Assembly (NCBI RefSeq): GCF_014650755.1
Contig: NZ_BMVO01000018.1
Location: 62,001 to 126,000 of the forward strand
Reading direction: 5' to 3'
DNA: 64,000 nt
From: Streptomyces chryseus
GTDB taxonomy: Bacteria; Actinomycetota; Actinomycetes; Streptomycetales; Streptomycetaceae
The first letter of the stretch is position 1, and the number at the start of each line of letters is the position of its first letter. This document shows positions 8,266 to 17,307 of the stretch, one piece after another. A program made the position numbers and the translations under genes. The notes under the pieces are model-generated. The model had not been told where the DNA came from, made no database searches, and worked only from the letters and a program-made list of their open reading frames with translations.

Positions 8266-9162
8266 TCACCGCAGGGTGAGCGGGGTCTCGGACTCGACGC
8301 GGTGCAGCTTCTCGGGGTTGCGGACGTAGTAGAGGCCGCTGATGCGGGCGTCCTCGACCCGGACCGCCATGATGCCGTCGATCTCGCCGTCCAGGTGGAC
8401 GAGGAGTGCCGGCGTGCCGTTGACCACGGTGGGAGCGAGGGTGATCGGGAGCTTGTTCTTGCCGAGACCCCCGACCATGAAGCGGGTCACCTTCTCGGCG
8501 CCGGTGATCGGCCGCAGCGCGGCCTGCTTGATGCCGCCGCCGTCGCTCACCAGGACGACCTCGGGAGCGAGCACGTCGAGGAGCCCCTGCGGGTCCCCGG
8601 TTTCGAGCGCGCGCCGGAACGACTCCAGAGCCGCACGCGCCACGCTCGGGGACACCGCCTGGCGAGGGCGGCGGGAATCGACGTGCCGCCGGGCGCGGTG
8701 CGCGATCTGGCGGACGGCGGCGGGGCTCTTGTCGACGGCGGCGGCGATGTCGTCGTACCCCACGTCGAAGGCCTCGCGCAGCACGAAGACGGCGCGCTCG
8801 GTCGGCGACAGCGTTTCGAGGACGAGCATCATCGCCATCGACACGCTCTCGGCGAGCTCGACGTCCTCGGCCACGTCCGGCGCCGTGAGCATCGGCTCGG
8901 GCAGCCACTGGCCGACGTACGCCTCCCTGCGGCGCTTCATGGTGCGCAGCCGGTTGAGCGACTGCCGGGTCGTGATCCGGACCAGGTAGGCGCGCTGGTC
9001 GCTCACCTGGCCCAGGTCGACCTTGACCCAGCGCAGCCAGGTCTCCTGCAGGACGTCCTCGGCGTCGGCCGCCGAACCGAGCATCTCGTAGGCGACGGTG
9101 AAGAGCAGGTTGCGGTGCGCGACGAACGCCTCGGTCGCCGTGTCGGTGGCGTGGTCGCTCAT
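8266..9162 (-). CDS. ECF sigma factor of group ECF41 with fused C-terminal SnoaL-like domain
   Basis: 298 aa. Sigma region 2 covers residues 10-75 (LLFTVAYEMLGSAADAEDVL and QETWLRW). The linker holds WLPEP, the hallmark of ECF41. Region 4 is LSPTERAVFVLREAFDVGYD to AVRQIAHRARRHV. The remaining ~120 residues form an NTF2/SnoaL-like domain carrying the second ECF41 hallmark DGGG(I/K). In this group the fused domain replaces an anti-sigma factor and tunes activity. The partner gene is usually a carboxymuconolactone decarboxylase, oxidoreductase or epimerase. Here an FAD oxidoreductase lies directly upstream on the same strand, 132 bp away. Confidence 0.92.
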   Translation of the reverse strand: MSDHATDTATEAFVAHRNLLFTVAYEMLGSAADAEDVLQETWLRWVKVDLGQVSDQRAYLVRITTRQSLNRLRTMKRRREAYVGQWLPEPMLTAPDVAEDVELAESVSMAMMLVLETLSPTERAVFVLREAFDVGYDDIAAAVDKSPAAVRQIAHRARRHVDSRRPRQAVSPSVARAALESFRRALETGDPQGLLDVLAPEVVLVSDGGGIKQAALRPITGAEKVTRFMVGGLGKNKLPITLAPTVVNGTPALLVHLDGEIDGIMAVRVEDARISGLYYVRNPEKLHRVESETPLTLR

Positions 9163-9294
9163 CTTCCCGCCCTTCTCCCGCGCGGCCGGCTCCGCTCACG
9201 GCAGGTCTTCATACGCGCATCCACAGCACAGTCCTTTTCGTCGGCAGCGGTTCGATCTTGACCCACCGGTGCGGCGCCGTCGAGGGGCGCCCGG

Positions 9295-10497
9295 CTAGGC
9301 CGCCCGCTCGGCGGTGGCCGGCGCGCCCTCGTGCCCGGCCCGCAAGAGCTGCCGGCGCTTGGTGCCTCCCGAGCGGAGGTGCAAGCGGTACGAGCCGGGC
9401 TTGCCGGCCTCGCCGGCCAGGTGCTTGACGACGACCTTGCACACGAGTTCCTTGAGCTTCGCGCCGGGGCGGCCGTCGATGTTGAACCACACCGCGACGT
9501 CGTCGCGGGCGAACTGGAAGATGCCGTCGCGCCGGCCCAGGCTGATGCACTGGGCGCCGAACGGCTGGTTCAGGGCCGAGGGCCGCTCACCCGCGATCCG
9601 GCTGAGCACCGTGTCGGCGGCCCGCGCGCCCAGCGGCATCGCGGCCTGGCAGCTCATCCGCAGCGGCAGGCCCGAGGGGGCCGCCGAGTCGCCGGCCGCG
9701 ACGATGCGTACGTCGTCCACGCTGGTCAGCGTCTCGTCCGTACGCAGCCGGCCCAGGGCGTCGGTGCTCAGCCCGCTGCGCACGGCCAGGTCCGGCACGC
9801 CGAACCCGGCGGTCCAGACGGTCACCGCGCTCGGCAGCTCGCGGCCGTCGGCGAGCCGCACGGCGTCGCGGGTCACGGCCGTCACCGTCGTGTCGGGGCC
9901 GTCGAGCACACTCACGCCGAGCCCGGCCAGCCGCCTGGCGACCGAACGCCGGCCCCGGGGGTGCAGGTACGGGCCGAGCGCCCCGCCGCAGACGAGGGTC
10001 ACGGCCCGGCCCGCCTCCGCCAGTTCGGCGGCGGTCTCGATGCCGGTCGGACCGGCTCCGACCACCGTCACCGCGGCCGTCGCGGGCGCGGTGTCGAAGG
10101 CCGGCCGCAGCCGCTCCGCCTCCTCGAAGGTGGCGATCGGGTACGCGAACTCGGCGGCCCCGGGCACCGCCGGGTCGGCGCTGCCACTGCCCACGGCGTA
10201 CACCAGGTAGTCGTAGCCGACCGTGCCGCCCGACGCCAGCGCCACGCTGCGCCCGGCCGCGTCGATTTGATCCACGGAGTCGACCACCAGGCGGACGCGC
10301 TCGCCCAGGACCTCCCGGTAGTCGACGACCGCGCTGTCGGACCCGGCCACGAGCTGGTGCAGGCGGATCCGGTGGACGAAGGTCGGGCGCGGGTTGATCA
10401 GCGTCACGGTCACGTCGTCGCGCCGCGTGAGGCGGTTGGCCGCCATGACGCCGGCGTATCCGCCGCCGATCACGACCACCTCGGTGTTGTTCGTCAT
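9295..10497 (-). CDS. NAD(P)/FAD-dependent oxidoreductase (NDH-2-like), ECF41 partner
   Basis: 400 aa from the ATG at 10497, chosen because GGAG lies 6-10 bp upstream and the FAD motif follows at once (VVVIGGGYAGVMAANRL). A second Rossmann motif for NAD(P)H is VTVVGAGPTGIETAAEL near residue 150. AAGDSAAPSGLP is the C-terminal FAD contact. It resembles type-2 NADH dehydrogenases/AIF-like oxidoreductases but shows no hydrophobic membrane anchor at the C-terminus, which is basic. The electron acceptor is unknown. It is the probable main target of the ECF41 sigma factor encoded downstream. Confidence 0.88.
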   Translation of the reverse strand: MTNNTEVVVIGGGYAGVMAANRLTRRDDVTVTLINPRPTFVHRIRLHQLVAGSDSAVVDYREVLGERVRLVVDSVDQIDAAGRSVALASGGTVGYDYLVYAVGSGSADPAVPGAAEFAYPIATFEEAERLRPAFDTAPATAAVTVVGAGPTGIETAAELAEAGRAVTLVCGGALGPYLHPRGRRSVARRLAGLGVSVLDGPDTTVTAVTRDAVRLADGRELPSAVTVWTAGFGVPDLAVRSGLSTDALGRLRTDETLTSVDDVRIVAAGDSAAPSGLPLRMSCQAAMPLGARAADTVLSRIAGERPSALNQPFGAQCISLGRRDGIFQFARDDVAVWFNIDGRPGAKLKELVCKVVVKHLAGEAGKPGSYRLHLRSGGTKRRQLLRAGHEGAPATAERAA

Positions 10498-10531
10498 GGT
10501 GACTCCTTCATTCGCGGGTCTTCGGGCACAA

Positions 10532-10558
10532 GACACCGCGCTGCCGGCCACTGTGACA
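10532..10558 (-). promoter_or_regulatory. Predicted ECF41-type promoter for the oxidoreductase-sigma operon
   Basis: Reading the minus strand, TGTCACA (10558-10552) is followed after 16 bp by TGTC (10535-10532), 35 bp before the oxidoreductase start. As I recall, the reported ECF41 promoter is TGTCACA with a -10 of CGTC. The -35 matches fully and the -10 in three of four bases. The sigma gene would be co-transcribed and thus autoregulated. Confidence 0.6.
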
Positions 10559-10640
10559 GCTTGTGACGCAGGTCACTTGATGAAGGTGCCCCCCACGCCG
10601 GGAATTCCCGGCCCGTGCGGGACGAAGCGCGCGCGCTTCC

Positions 10641-13600
10641 TCAGGCGCCGCGCGGCGGCAGCGGCGGGCGGGACTTGTCGGGGACGTTCGTGTACGTCGG
10701 GGGCGACGCCGCCGGCCGCCGCGCGAGGAGTTCCAGCGCCACCTGCACCGCGTCGCCGAGCTGCGCCTGGCGCCCCTCCGCCCAGTCGAGCGGCGTGCGC
10801 AGCACCGCGATGTCCGGCTCCACCCCGTGGTTCTCCACCGACCAGCCGTACGCGTCGAACCAGGCCGCGTTCATCGGCACCGTGATCACCGTGCCGTCGC
10901 CCAGCGTGTGGCGGCCCGTCATGCCCACCACCCCGCCCCACGTGCGCTGCCCCACCACCGGCCCCAGGCCCAGCAGTTTGAACGCCGCCGTGATCATGTC
11001 GCCGTCCGACGACGTCGCCTCGTCCGCCAGCGCCACCACCGGCCCCCGGGGGCCGTTCGAGGCGTACGACACCGGCTCCGCGTCCCGTGTCAGGTCCCAG
11101 CCGATGATCGTGCGGGTGAGTTTCTCCACGACCAGTTCGCTGATGTTGCCGCCCGCGTTGCCCCGCACGTCGACGATCAGGGCCGGGCGCGAGACCTCCA
11201 TCCGCAGGTCGCGGTTGAACTGCGCCCAGCCGGAGCCGCCCATGTCGGGGATGTGCAGGTAGCCGCACTTGCCGCCGCTCAGCTCCCGCACCACCTCACG
11301 GCGTTTGGCCACCCAGTCCTGGTAGCGCAGCGGACGCTCGTCGATCAGCGGGACGATCGCGACCCGGCGCGCCGGGCCCTCGCCCTCCGCCGGTTTGAAC
11401 GTCAGCTCCACCGTCGTGCCCCCGGCCGCCGCGAGGAGGGGGTACGGGCCGGCCACCGGGTCCACCGGCCGGCCGTCCACGTGTGTGAGGGCGGCGCCCT
11501 CCCGGATGCCGGTGCCGGCCAGCGGCGACCGCGCCTTGGAGTCGGACGACTCGCCGGGCAGGATGCGGCGTACCAGCCATTCCCCGTCCCGGCAGACGAG
11601 GTTGGCGCCGAGCAGGCCCATCGCCCGCTGGTAGTGCGGCGGCCCCTCGTTGCGGCGCGCGGCGGCGACGTACGCGTGCGAGGTGCCCAGCTCGCCCAGG
11701 ACCTCGCGGAGCAGGTCCGCGAACTCGTCGGGTGTCGCCACCCGTTCGAGCAGGGGGCGGTAGTGGTCGAGGACCGCGTCCCAGTCGACGCCGCACATGT
11801 GCGGCTCCCAGAAGTACGCGCGGACGATCCGGCCCGCCTCCGCGTACGCCTGGCGCCACTGCGCCTCCGGGTCGACCTGGTGCAGGATGCGGCGCAGGTC
11901 CAGGTAGACCGTCGAGTCGGAGTCGCCGGTCTCGGTGGCGGGGACCGCGCGCAGTTCGCCCTCGTCCATCACCACCAGCCGTGTCCCGTCGCCGCTGACC
12001 GCGAACCAGTCGAGGTGGTCGACGAGTTCCGTCTTGCGCGCCTTGGTCAGGTTGAAGTGTTCGAGCGTCGGGCGGCCCGACATGTCCGCCGGGTTCGCGA
12101 ACGTCTCGCCGAGCGCGCCCGAGATCGGCCAGCGCAGCCAGACCAGGCCGCCGCCGGAGACGGGCTGCAGCCCCGAGTACTTGGAGGCGGACACCGGGAA
12201 CGGCGTCACCCGGTTCGGCAGGCCCTCGACCTCCACCAGCACCGCCGTGCTGTCCGCGGTCTCGCCGTCCTCGCCCTCCACGGGGTCGAGGCCGCCCGCC
12301 GCCGGGCGGCCCTCGGCGGACAGTGCGAAAGGGGACGGCGTCGCCGAGGACAGCGGGACGAGGTACGGGCGGCAGCCCAGCGGGAAAGACAGGTCGCCGG
12401 TGTGGACGTCGTACACCGGGTCGAAGCCGCGCCACGAGAGGAACGCCAGGTACCGGCCGTCGCTGGTGAAGACCGGGTTCTCGTCCTCGAAGCGGCCGTT
12501 CGTGACGTCGATGACGTGCTTCGTCTCGATCTTCGCCATCTTGATCTGGCGCAGCGAGCGGCCGATGCCGGGGTGCGACCAGGTGAGCCAGGCCCCGTCC
12601 GGGGAGAACGCCAGGTCGCGGACCGGGCCGTTGGTGGAGCGCGTCAGTTCCGTGACGACGTCGCCGGCCCCGTCCGCGTCGGCCGTCGTGTCGACCAGCA
12701 GGAGCCGGCCGTCGTGCGAGGCGACCGCGAGACGTTCGCCCTCCGGGTCCGACACCAGCTCGTGTACGCGACCGAGCCGGCCGGAGGCGAGCCGGCGAGG
12801 TTCGCGGTCCCCGCTCGCGCGCGGCAGGTACGCGATCTCGATCGCGTCCTCGCCCTCCGCGTCGGTGACGTACGCGACCTGGCCGCCGCCGCCGAGCATC
12901 TCCGGCAGGCGGGCCCGTACGCCGGGGATGTCGGTGATCGTGCGGGCCGGGCCGTCGCGATGGGTCAGCCAGTAGAGGCTGCCCCGGACCACGACCGCGC
13001 TGGCGCGGCCCGTCATGTCGACCGAGAGGCCGTCCACGTTGGCCGCCGCCGGGACGTGGTACGTGCGCCGGCCGGCGCGGGGGCCGCCGAGGCGCACGTC
13101 GAGGCGGCGCGGTTTCGCACCGGGGGACAGGTCGTCCACGAGCCACAGGTCACCCGCGCACTGGTAGACCACGCGGCCGCCGTCGCTGGAGGCGTGCCGG
13201 GCGTAGAACGCGTCATGGTCGGTGTGGCGGCGCAGGTCGGTGCCGTCGTACGCGCAGGAGTAGAGGTTGCCCACGCCCTCGTGGTCGGAGAGGAACGCGA
13301 CGCGTCCGTCGACGAACATCGGGCAGTCCAGGTGGCCGTCGAGGTCCGGCAGCAGTTGCCGGCCGTGCAGCCACAGGCGTCCCGTGGCCCCGCCCCGGTA
13401 GCGCTTCCACGCGGCGGGCTCGTGCGGGGGCTTTCCGGTGAGCAGGAGCGTGCGGCGCTCGCCGCCGATGTCCGCGACCGCGATGTCGGAGACCGGGCCC
13501 CAGGGCAGCTTCGCGCCGGGGCTGCCGTCCGTGGGGAGGGTGTAGGCCCACGAGAAGTGCGAGAACGGCTGGCCGTGCGAGGCGACCGCGAGGATGTGCG

Positions 13601-13976
13601 CGGGGTGGCCGGGGGCGTCGGGGGTCCAGCCGCAGACGCGGGTGTCCAGGGAGCCCCAGTGGCTGAGCCGGCGGGCGGGGCCGCCGTCCACGGGGGCGAG
13701 GTGGACCTCGGGGTCCAGGCTGCGCCAGGTCGTGAACGCGATGTGGCGGCCGTCGGGGGAGAAGCGGGGGTGGGAGACCTTCGTACGGTCGACGGTGATG
13801 CGCCAGGCGCGGTCGGGCTGCTTGCCGGGCGGGACGACCGGGGCCAGCCACAGGTCGTCCTCGGCGGCGAAGCAGAGCAGGTCGCCGTGGAGGTGGGGGA
13901 AGCGGAGGTACGCGGGGGCGGGGGTGACGCTTCCCCCCGGGGCGCCGGGGCCGGTGCCGGGCGTCTCGTCGGGCAT
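10641..13976 (-). CDS. tri: Tricorn protease homologue (S41 family)
   Basis: About 1111 aa from ATG 13976; GTG 14153 would give 1170 aa. The tricorn-like sequence begins at AYLRFPHLHGDLLCFAAEDD, followed by two beta-propellers (about residues 25-330 and 330-640) with W/YLAF-type blades. The C-terminal core, PDZ and S41 regions hold the catalytic residues expected for tricorn: Ser/His in GTSHAYVAAARR, the nucleophile in DEATSSDGDMI and Glu in NHGVEPDIAV. Tricorn is a large cytoplasmic peptidase acting on peptides released by the proteasome. The N-terminal lead is Pro/Gly-rich and is partly supplied by a dispersed repeat (13936-14056), so the start is uncertain. It is divergent from the TetR gene. 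Confidence 0.9.
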   Translation of the reverse strand: MPDETPGTGPGAPGGSVTPAPAYLRFPHLHGDLLCFAAEDDLWLAPVVPPGKQPDRAWRITVDRTKVSHPRFSPDGRHIAFTTWRSLDPEVHLAPVDGGPARRLSHWGSLDTRVCGWTPDAPGHPAHILAVASHGQPFSHFSWAYTLPTDGSPGAKLPWGPVSDIAVADIGGERRTLLLTGKPPHEPAAWKRYRGGATGRLWLHGRQLLPDLDGHLDCPMFVDGRVAFLSDHEGVGNLYSCAYDGTDLRRHTDHDAFYARHASSDGGRVVYQCAGDLWLVDDLSPGAKPRRLDVRLGGPRAGRRTYHVPAAANVDGLSVDMTGRASAVVVRGSLYWLTHRDGPARTITDIPGVRARLPEMLGGGGQVAYVTDAEGEDAIEIAYLPRASGDREPRRLASGRLGRVHELVSDPEGERLAVASHDGRLLLVDTTADADGAGDVVTELTRSTNGPVRDLAFSPDGAWLTWSHPGIGRSLRQIKMAKIETKHVIDVTNGRFEDENPVFTSDGRYLAFLSWRGFDPVYDVHTGDLSFPLGCRPYLVPLSSATPSPFALSAEGRPAAGGLDPVEGEDGETADSTAVLVEVEGLPNRVTPFPVSASKYSGLQPVSGGGLVWLRWPISGALGETFANPADMSGRPTLEHFNLTKARKTELVDHLDWFAVSGDGTRLVVMDEGELRAVPATETGDSDSTVYLDLRRILHQVDPEAQWRQAYAEAGRIVRAYFWEPHMCGVDWDAVLDHYRPLLERVATPDEFADLLREVLGELGTSHAYVAAARRNEGPPHYQRAMGLLGANLVCRDGEWLVRRILPGESSDSKARSPLAGTGIREGAALTHVDGRPVDPVAGPYPLLAAAGGTTVELTFKPAEGEGPARRVAIVPLIDERPLRYQDWVAKRREVVRELSGGKCGYLHIPDMGGSGWAQFNRDLRMEVSRPALIVDVRGNAGGNISELVVEKLTRTIIGWDLTRDAEPVSYASNGPRGPVVALADEATSSDGDMITAAFKLLGLGPVVGQRTWGGVVGMTGRHTLGDGTVITVPMNAAWFDAYGWSVENHGVEPDIAVLRTPLDWAEGRQAQLGDAVQVALELLARRPAASPPTYTNVPDKSRPPLPPRGA

Positions 13977-14056
13977 CGACCGTTCGGCCACCGCCGCGTT
14001 TCCCTCGGGGTGATCGCGTCCGACGCCCTGCACGTCCCCTTCCGGCACCGTGGAGC
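13936..14056. repeat. Dispersed repeat, copy A
   Basis: This stretch aligns, with substitutions and small indels, to 30443-30578. Shared blocks include CGGGGCCGGTGCCG, GGCGTCTC-TCGGG, CGTTCGG, CGACGCCCTGC, and ACGTCCCCT followed by GGCAC. It overlaps the 5' end of the tricorn homologue. Confidence 0.6.
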
Positions 14057-14208
14057 GCGATGCGGCGGTGGGGTCCGGCGCGCCCCCGTCCGGCACCGCG
14101 GATCGCTTCGGGGTGGTCTCTTGCGGGCCGACGGACCCGGGTGCGTCGCTCACCCCCCAATGCTTTCCCCGGGCCGGGGGCGCGGCAACTTGTGGCGCAG
14201 AACACCAT

Positions 14209-14221
14209 CGAAACGGTTTCG
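14209..14221. promoter_or_regulatory. Operator palindrome 1 for the TetR regulator
   Basis: CGAAACGGTTTCG is a 6-bp inverted repeat around a single base, lying between the tricorn homologue and the TetR gene. It is followed immediately by another TTTCG half-site. Confidence 0.65.
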
Positions 14222-14253
14222 TTTCGGTCGGGCGGCGGCGTACCGTCGGTGTA

Positions 14254-14266
14254 CGAAACCGTTTCG
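14254..14266. promoter_or_regulatory. Operator palindrome 2 for the TetR regulator
   Basis: CGAAACCGTTTCG has the same arms as site 1, 45 bp away centre to centre. It ends 21 bp before the TetR start codon, where bound repressor would block its own promoter. Confidence 0.65.
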
Positions 14267-14287
14267 TTCGCTTGGAGGTGGGTCGGC

Positions 14288-14863
14288 ATGGCACGTACGC
14301 GGCTCACGCCCGAGCGGGAGAGCGAGCTGTACGAGGCCGTACTGGACCTGTTGCGCGAGGTCGGGTACGACGCGGTCACCATGGACGCCGTCGCGGCCCG
14401 TACGCGGTCCAGCAAGGCCACCCTCTACCGCCAGTGGGGCAGCAAGCCGGAACTCGTCGTCAGGGCGCTGCGGCACAACAAGCCGGTCAGCGTGGCCGAC
14501 ATCGACACCGGCACGCTGCGGGGCGATTTCCGCGCCCTGGTGGAGCGGACCGACGACTGTCAGCTGGAGAGGGACTCCGCGCTGATGCGGGGTCTCGCCC
14601 AGGCCGTGCACGAGAATCCCGATCTCCACCGGGCGTTGCGGGAGCTGCTCATCGCTCCCGAGCTCACCGGGCTCGACGGCATGCTGCGGCGCGCTGTCGA
14701 CCGGGGGGAGATCCCCGCCGATACCGCTGCCCTGCGGTACGTCCCGCACATGCTGGTCGGCGCCTTCGTCGCCCAGGAGCTCATCGAGGGCCGGTCGCCC
14801 GACCGGGCCTTTCTCTCCGACTACATCGATGCCGTGGTGCTGCCCGCGTTGGGCGCCGCCTGA
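14288..14863 (+). CDS. TetR/AcrR-family transcriptional regulator
   Basis: 191 aa from the ATG at 14288, preceded by GGAGGTGGGTCGGC. The N-terminal HTH is typical: ESELYEAVLDLLREVGYDAV, TMDAVAARTRSSKATLYRQW, GSKPELVVRAL. The C-terminal ligand domain resembles the TetR_C family found with exporters (DRGEIPADTAALRYVPHMLV). It lies 150 bp upstream of an MMPL exporter on the same strand and is divergent from the tricorn homologue. I infer that it represses itself and the exporter through the two GAAAC-n-GTTTC sites. Confidence 0.9.
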   Translation: MARTRLTPERESELYEAVLDLLREVGYDAVTMDAVAARTRSSKATLYRQWGSKPELVVRALRHNKPVSVADIDTGTLRGDFRALVERTDDCQLERDSALMRGLAQAVHENPDLHRALRELLIAPELTGLDGMLRRAVDRGEIPADTAALRYVPHMLVGAFVAQELIEGRSPDRAFLSDYIDAVVLPALGAA

Positions 14864-15013
14864 TGGTCCCGGTGTAGTGCCCCACGCGGCGCCGTGAAGT
14901 CCCCGCCCGGCGTCCGTCCCCGCAAACGCCCCACCTGACGCGCACCGCTCTCGTCGTCGGGCTGGTCACCCCTGCCCTGTACGTACCAACGACCTGACCG
15001 GGAGTACGCCCTC

Positions 15014-17224
15014 GTGGCCACTTTCCTCTACAAGATGGGCCGGTTCGCCTTCCGCCGCCGCCCCTTCGTCGCCCTCGCGTGGATAGCGCTGCTGGTGCTC
15101 GCCGGTGTCGGCGCCGCCTCCGCGTCCACCGCCACCTCCAGCTCGTTCTCCATACCGGGGACCGAGGCGCAGAAAGCGTTCGATCTGCTCGACGAGCGCT
15201 TCCCCGGCGCCGCCGCCGACGGTGCCACCGCCCGCGTGGTGTTCAAGGCTCCCGAAGGGGAGCGGATGACCGATGCCGGCCACAAGGCCGAAGTGGAGAA
15301 GGTCGTCGCCGGGCTGCGGTCGGGCTCCGACCAGGTCGCCTCGGTCGTCGACCCGTACGCCGGCAAGGCCGTGAGCCGCGACGGTACGACGGCCTACACC
15401 CAGGTGTCGTACAAGGTCAGCGGCATGGAACTGACCGACGAGACGCGGGACGCCCTCGTGGAGGCCGGTGACGAGGCCCGGGACACCGGGCTGACCGTCG
15501 AGATCGGCGGCGACGCGCTCCAGGCCGCGCCCGAGACCGGTTCCGGGGAGATCATCGGCGTCGCGGTCGCCGCCGTCGTGCTGGTGATCACCTTCGGGTC
15601 GCTGATCGCGGCCGGGCTGCCGCTGCTCACCGCGATCATCGGCGTGGGCATCGGTGTCTCGACCATCACCGCGCTCGCCACCGTGCTCGACCTCGGCTCC
15701 ACCACCTCGACGCTCGCGATGATGATCGGCCTCGCGGTCGGCATCGACTACGCGCTGTTCATCGTCTCCCGCTACCGGGCCGAGCTGGCCGAGGGCCGGG
15801 AGCCGGAGGACGCGGCCGGCCGGGCCGTCGGAACCGCCGGTTCCGCCGTCGTCTTCGCTGGACTGACCGTCGTGATCGCCCTGGTCGGGCTCGCCGTCGT
15901 CAACATCCCGATGCTGACGAAGATGGGCTTCGCCGCGGCCGGCACGGTCGTGATCGCGGTGCTCATCGCGCTGACGCTGGTGCCCGCGCTGCTCGGGTTC
16001 GCCGGCCAGAAGGTCTTCGGGCGCAAGGCCCGCAAGCGGCAGGAGCAGGAGCAGGACGGCGAGGCCGCCAAGCCCAACATGGGGACGCGCTGGGCCCGCT
16101 TCGTGCTGCGCCGGCCGGTCGCCGTGCTGCTCACCGCCGTGGTCGGGCTGGGCGTCGTCGCCGTACCCGCCGCCTCGCTGGAGATGGGGCTGCCCGACGA
16201 CGGCTCCCAGCCGGTCAGCACCACACAGCGCAAGGCGTACGACCTGCTGTCGGACGGCTTCGGCCCCGGCTCCAACGGGCCGCTGATGGTCGTCGTCGAC
16301 GTCGACGAGGCCGAGCGCCCCAAGGAGGCGGTCAGCCGCGTCACCGACGTCGTCAAGGGCATGGACGGCGTCGCCGCCACCGTGCCCGGGCCGCTGAACA
16401 AGGCCGGTGACACCTCGGTCGTCACCGTCGTGCCCAAGGACCGGCCCAGCTCCGAGGGCACCGAGGAGCTGGTGCGTTCCATCCGTTCGGCCGGCGCGGA
16501 CCTGAAGTCCGACACCGGGGCCGAGGTCCTGGTCACCGGGGCCACCGCCATGAACATCGACTTCTCGCAGAAGATGAACGACGCGCTGCTGCCGTACCTG
16601 GCGCTCGTCGTCGGGCTCGCCTTCCTGCTGCTGATGCTGGTCTTCCGCTCGGTCCTCGTACCGCTCAAGGCCGCGCTCGGCTTCCTGCTGTCGGTGGTGG
16701 CGGCGCTCGGCGCGGTCGTCGCGGTCTTCCAGTGGGGCTGGCTGGCGGATCTGTTCGGCGTCGAGCAGACCGGTCCGGTGATGTCGATGATGCCGATCTT
16801 CATGGTGGGCGTCGTCTTCGGCCTCGCCATGGACTACGAGGTCTTCCTCGTCACCCGCATGCGGGAGGCGTACGTCCACGGTGAGCGGCCGGGCCAGGCG
16901 GTCGTCACCGGCTTCCGGCACGGCGCGCGGGTCGTCACCGCCGCGGCCGTGATCATGATCGCCGTCTTCGCCGGGTTCATCGGGTCGAGCGAGTCGATGG
17001 TCAAGATGATCGGATTCGGCCTGGCGATCGCCGTCTTCTTCGACGCCTTCGTCGTACGGATGGCCATCGTGCCCGCCGTGCTGGCGCTGCTCGGCAAGAA
17101 CGCGTGGTGGCTGCCGCGCTGGCTGGACAGGGCGCTGCCGAACGTCGACGTCGAGGGCGAGCAGCTGCGCAAGGAGCTCGGCGACGACGCCGCCGAGGAC
17201 GAGCGCGAGCTGGTGCGCGCCTAG
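15014..17224 (+). CDS. MMPL-family (RND-type) membrane transporter
   Basis: 736 aa, with about 12 membrane segments in two halves. Each half has one N-terminal segment, a periplasmic domain (residues 40-170 and 385-500) and a five-segment bundle. The MMPL motifs are GLAVGIDYALFIVSRYRAEL in the first half and GLAMDYEVFLVTRMREAY in the second, with the conserved Asp-Tyr pairs that carry protons in RND pumps. The start is GTG 15014. MMPL proteins export lipids, antibiotics or other hydrophobic compounds. The adjacent TetR regulator suggests substrate-induced expression. Confidence 0.92.
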   Translation: MATFLYKMGRFAFRRRPFVALAWIALLVLAGVGAASASTATSSSFSIPGTEAQKAFDLLDERFPGAAADGATARVVFKAPEGERMTDAGHKAEVEKVVAGLRSGSDQVASVVDPYAGKAVSRDGTTAYTQVSYKVSGMELTDETRDALVEAGDEARDTGLTVEIGGDALQAAPETGSGEIIGVAVAAVVLVITFGSLIAAGLPLLTAIIGVGIGVSTITALATVLDLGSTTSTLAMMIGLAVGIDYALFIVSRYRAELAEGREPEDAAGRAVGTAGSAVVFAGLTVVIALVGLAVVNIPMLTKMGFAAAGTVVIAVLIALTLVPALLGFAGQKVFGRKARKRQEQEQDGEAAKPNMGTRWARFVLRRPVAVLLTAVVGLGVVAVPAASLEMGLPDDGSQPVSTTQRKAYDLLSDGFGPGSNGPLMVVVDVDEAERPKEAVSRVTDVVKGMDGVAATVPGPLNKAGDTSVVTVVPKDRPSSEGTEELVRSIRSAGADLKSDTGAEVLVTGATAMNIDFSQKMNDALLPYLALVVGLAFLLLMLVFRSVLVPLKAALGFLLSVVAALGAVVAVFQWGWLADLFGVEQTGPVMSMMPIFMVGVVFGLAMDYEVFLVTRMREAYVHGERPGQAVVTGFRHGARVVTAAAVIMIAVFAGFIGSSESMVKMIGFGLAIAVFFDAFVVRMAIVPAVLALLGKNAWWLPRWLDRALPNVDVEGEQLRKELGDDAAEDERELVRA

Positions 17225-17307
17225 GCGCGGCAGAACTCCGGGGCCGCTTTCTGAGCGGATGGCGGCCCCGGTCGCGCACCGGCTCGTGGGGACGGGACCC
17301 GGTGCGA

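Noticed and set aside
10827-14585. A 1252-codon open frame on the plus strand across the tricorn homologue
   Set aside because: It is antisense to a gene with clear catalytic motifs. Its translation is Arg/Gly/Ala/Val-rich without any domain, as expected from high third-position GC.
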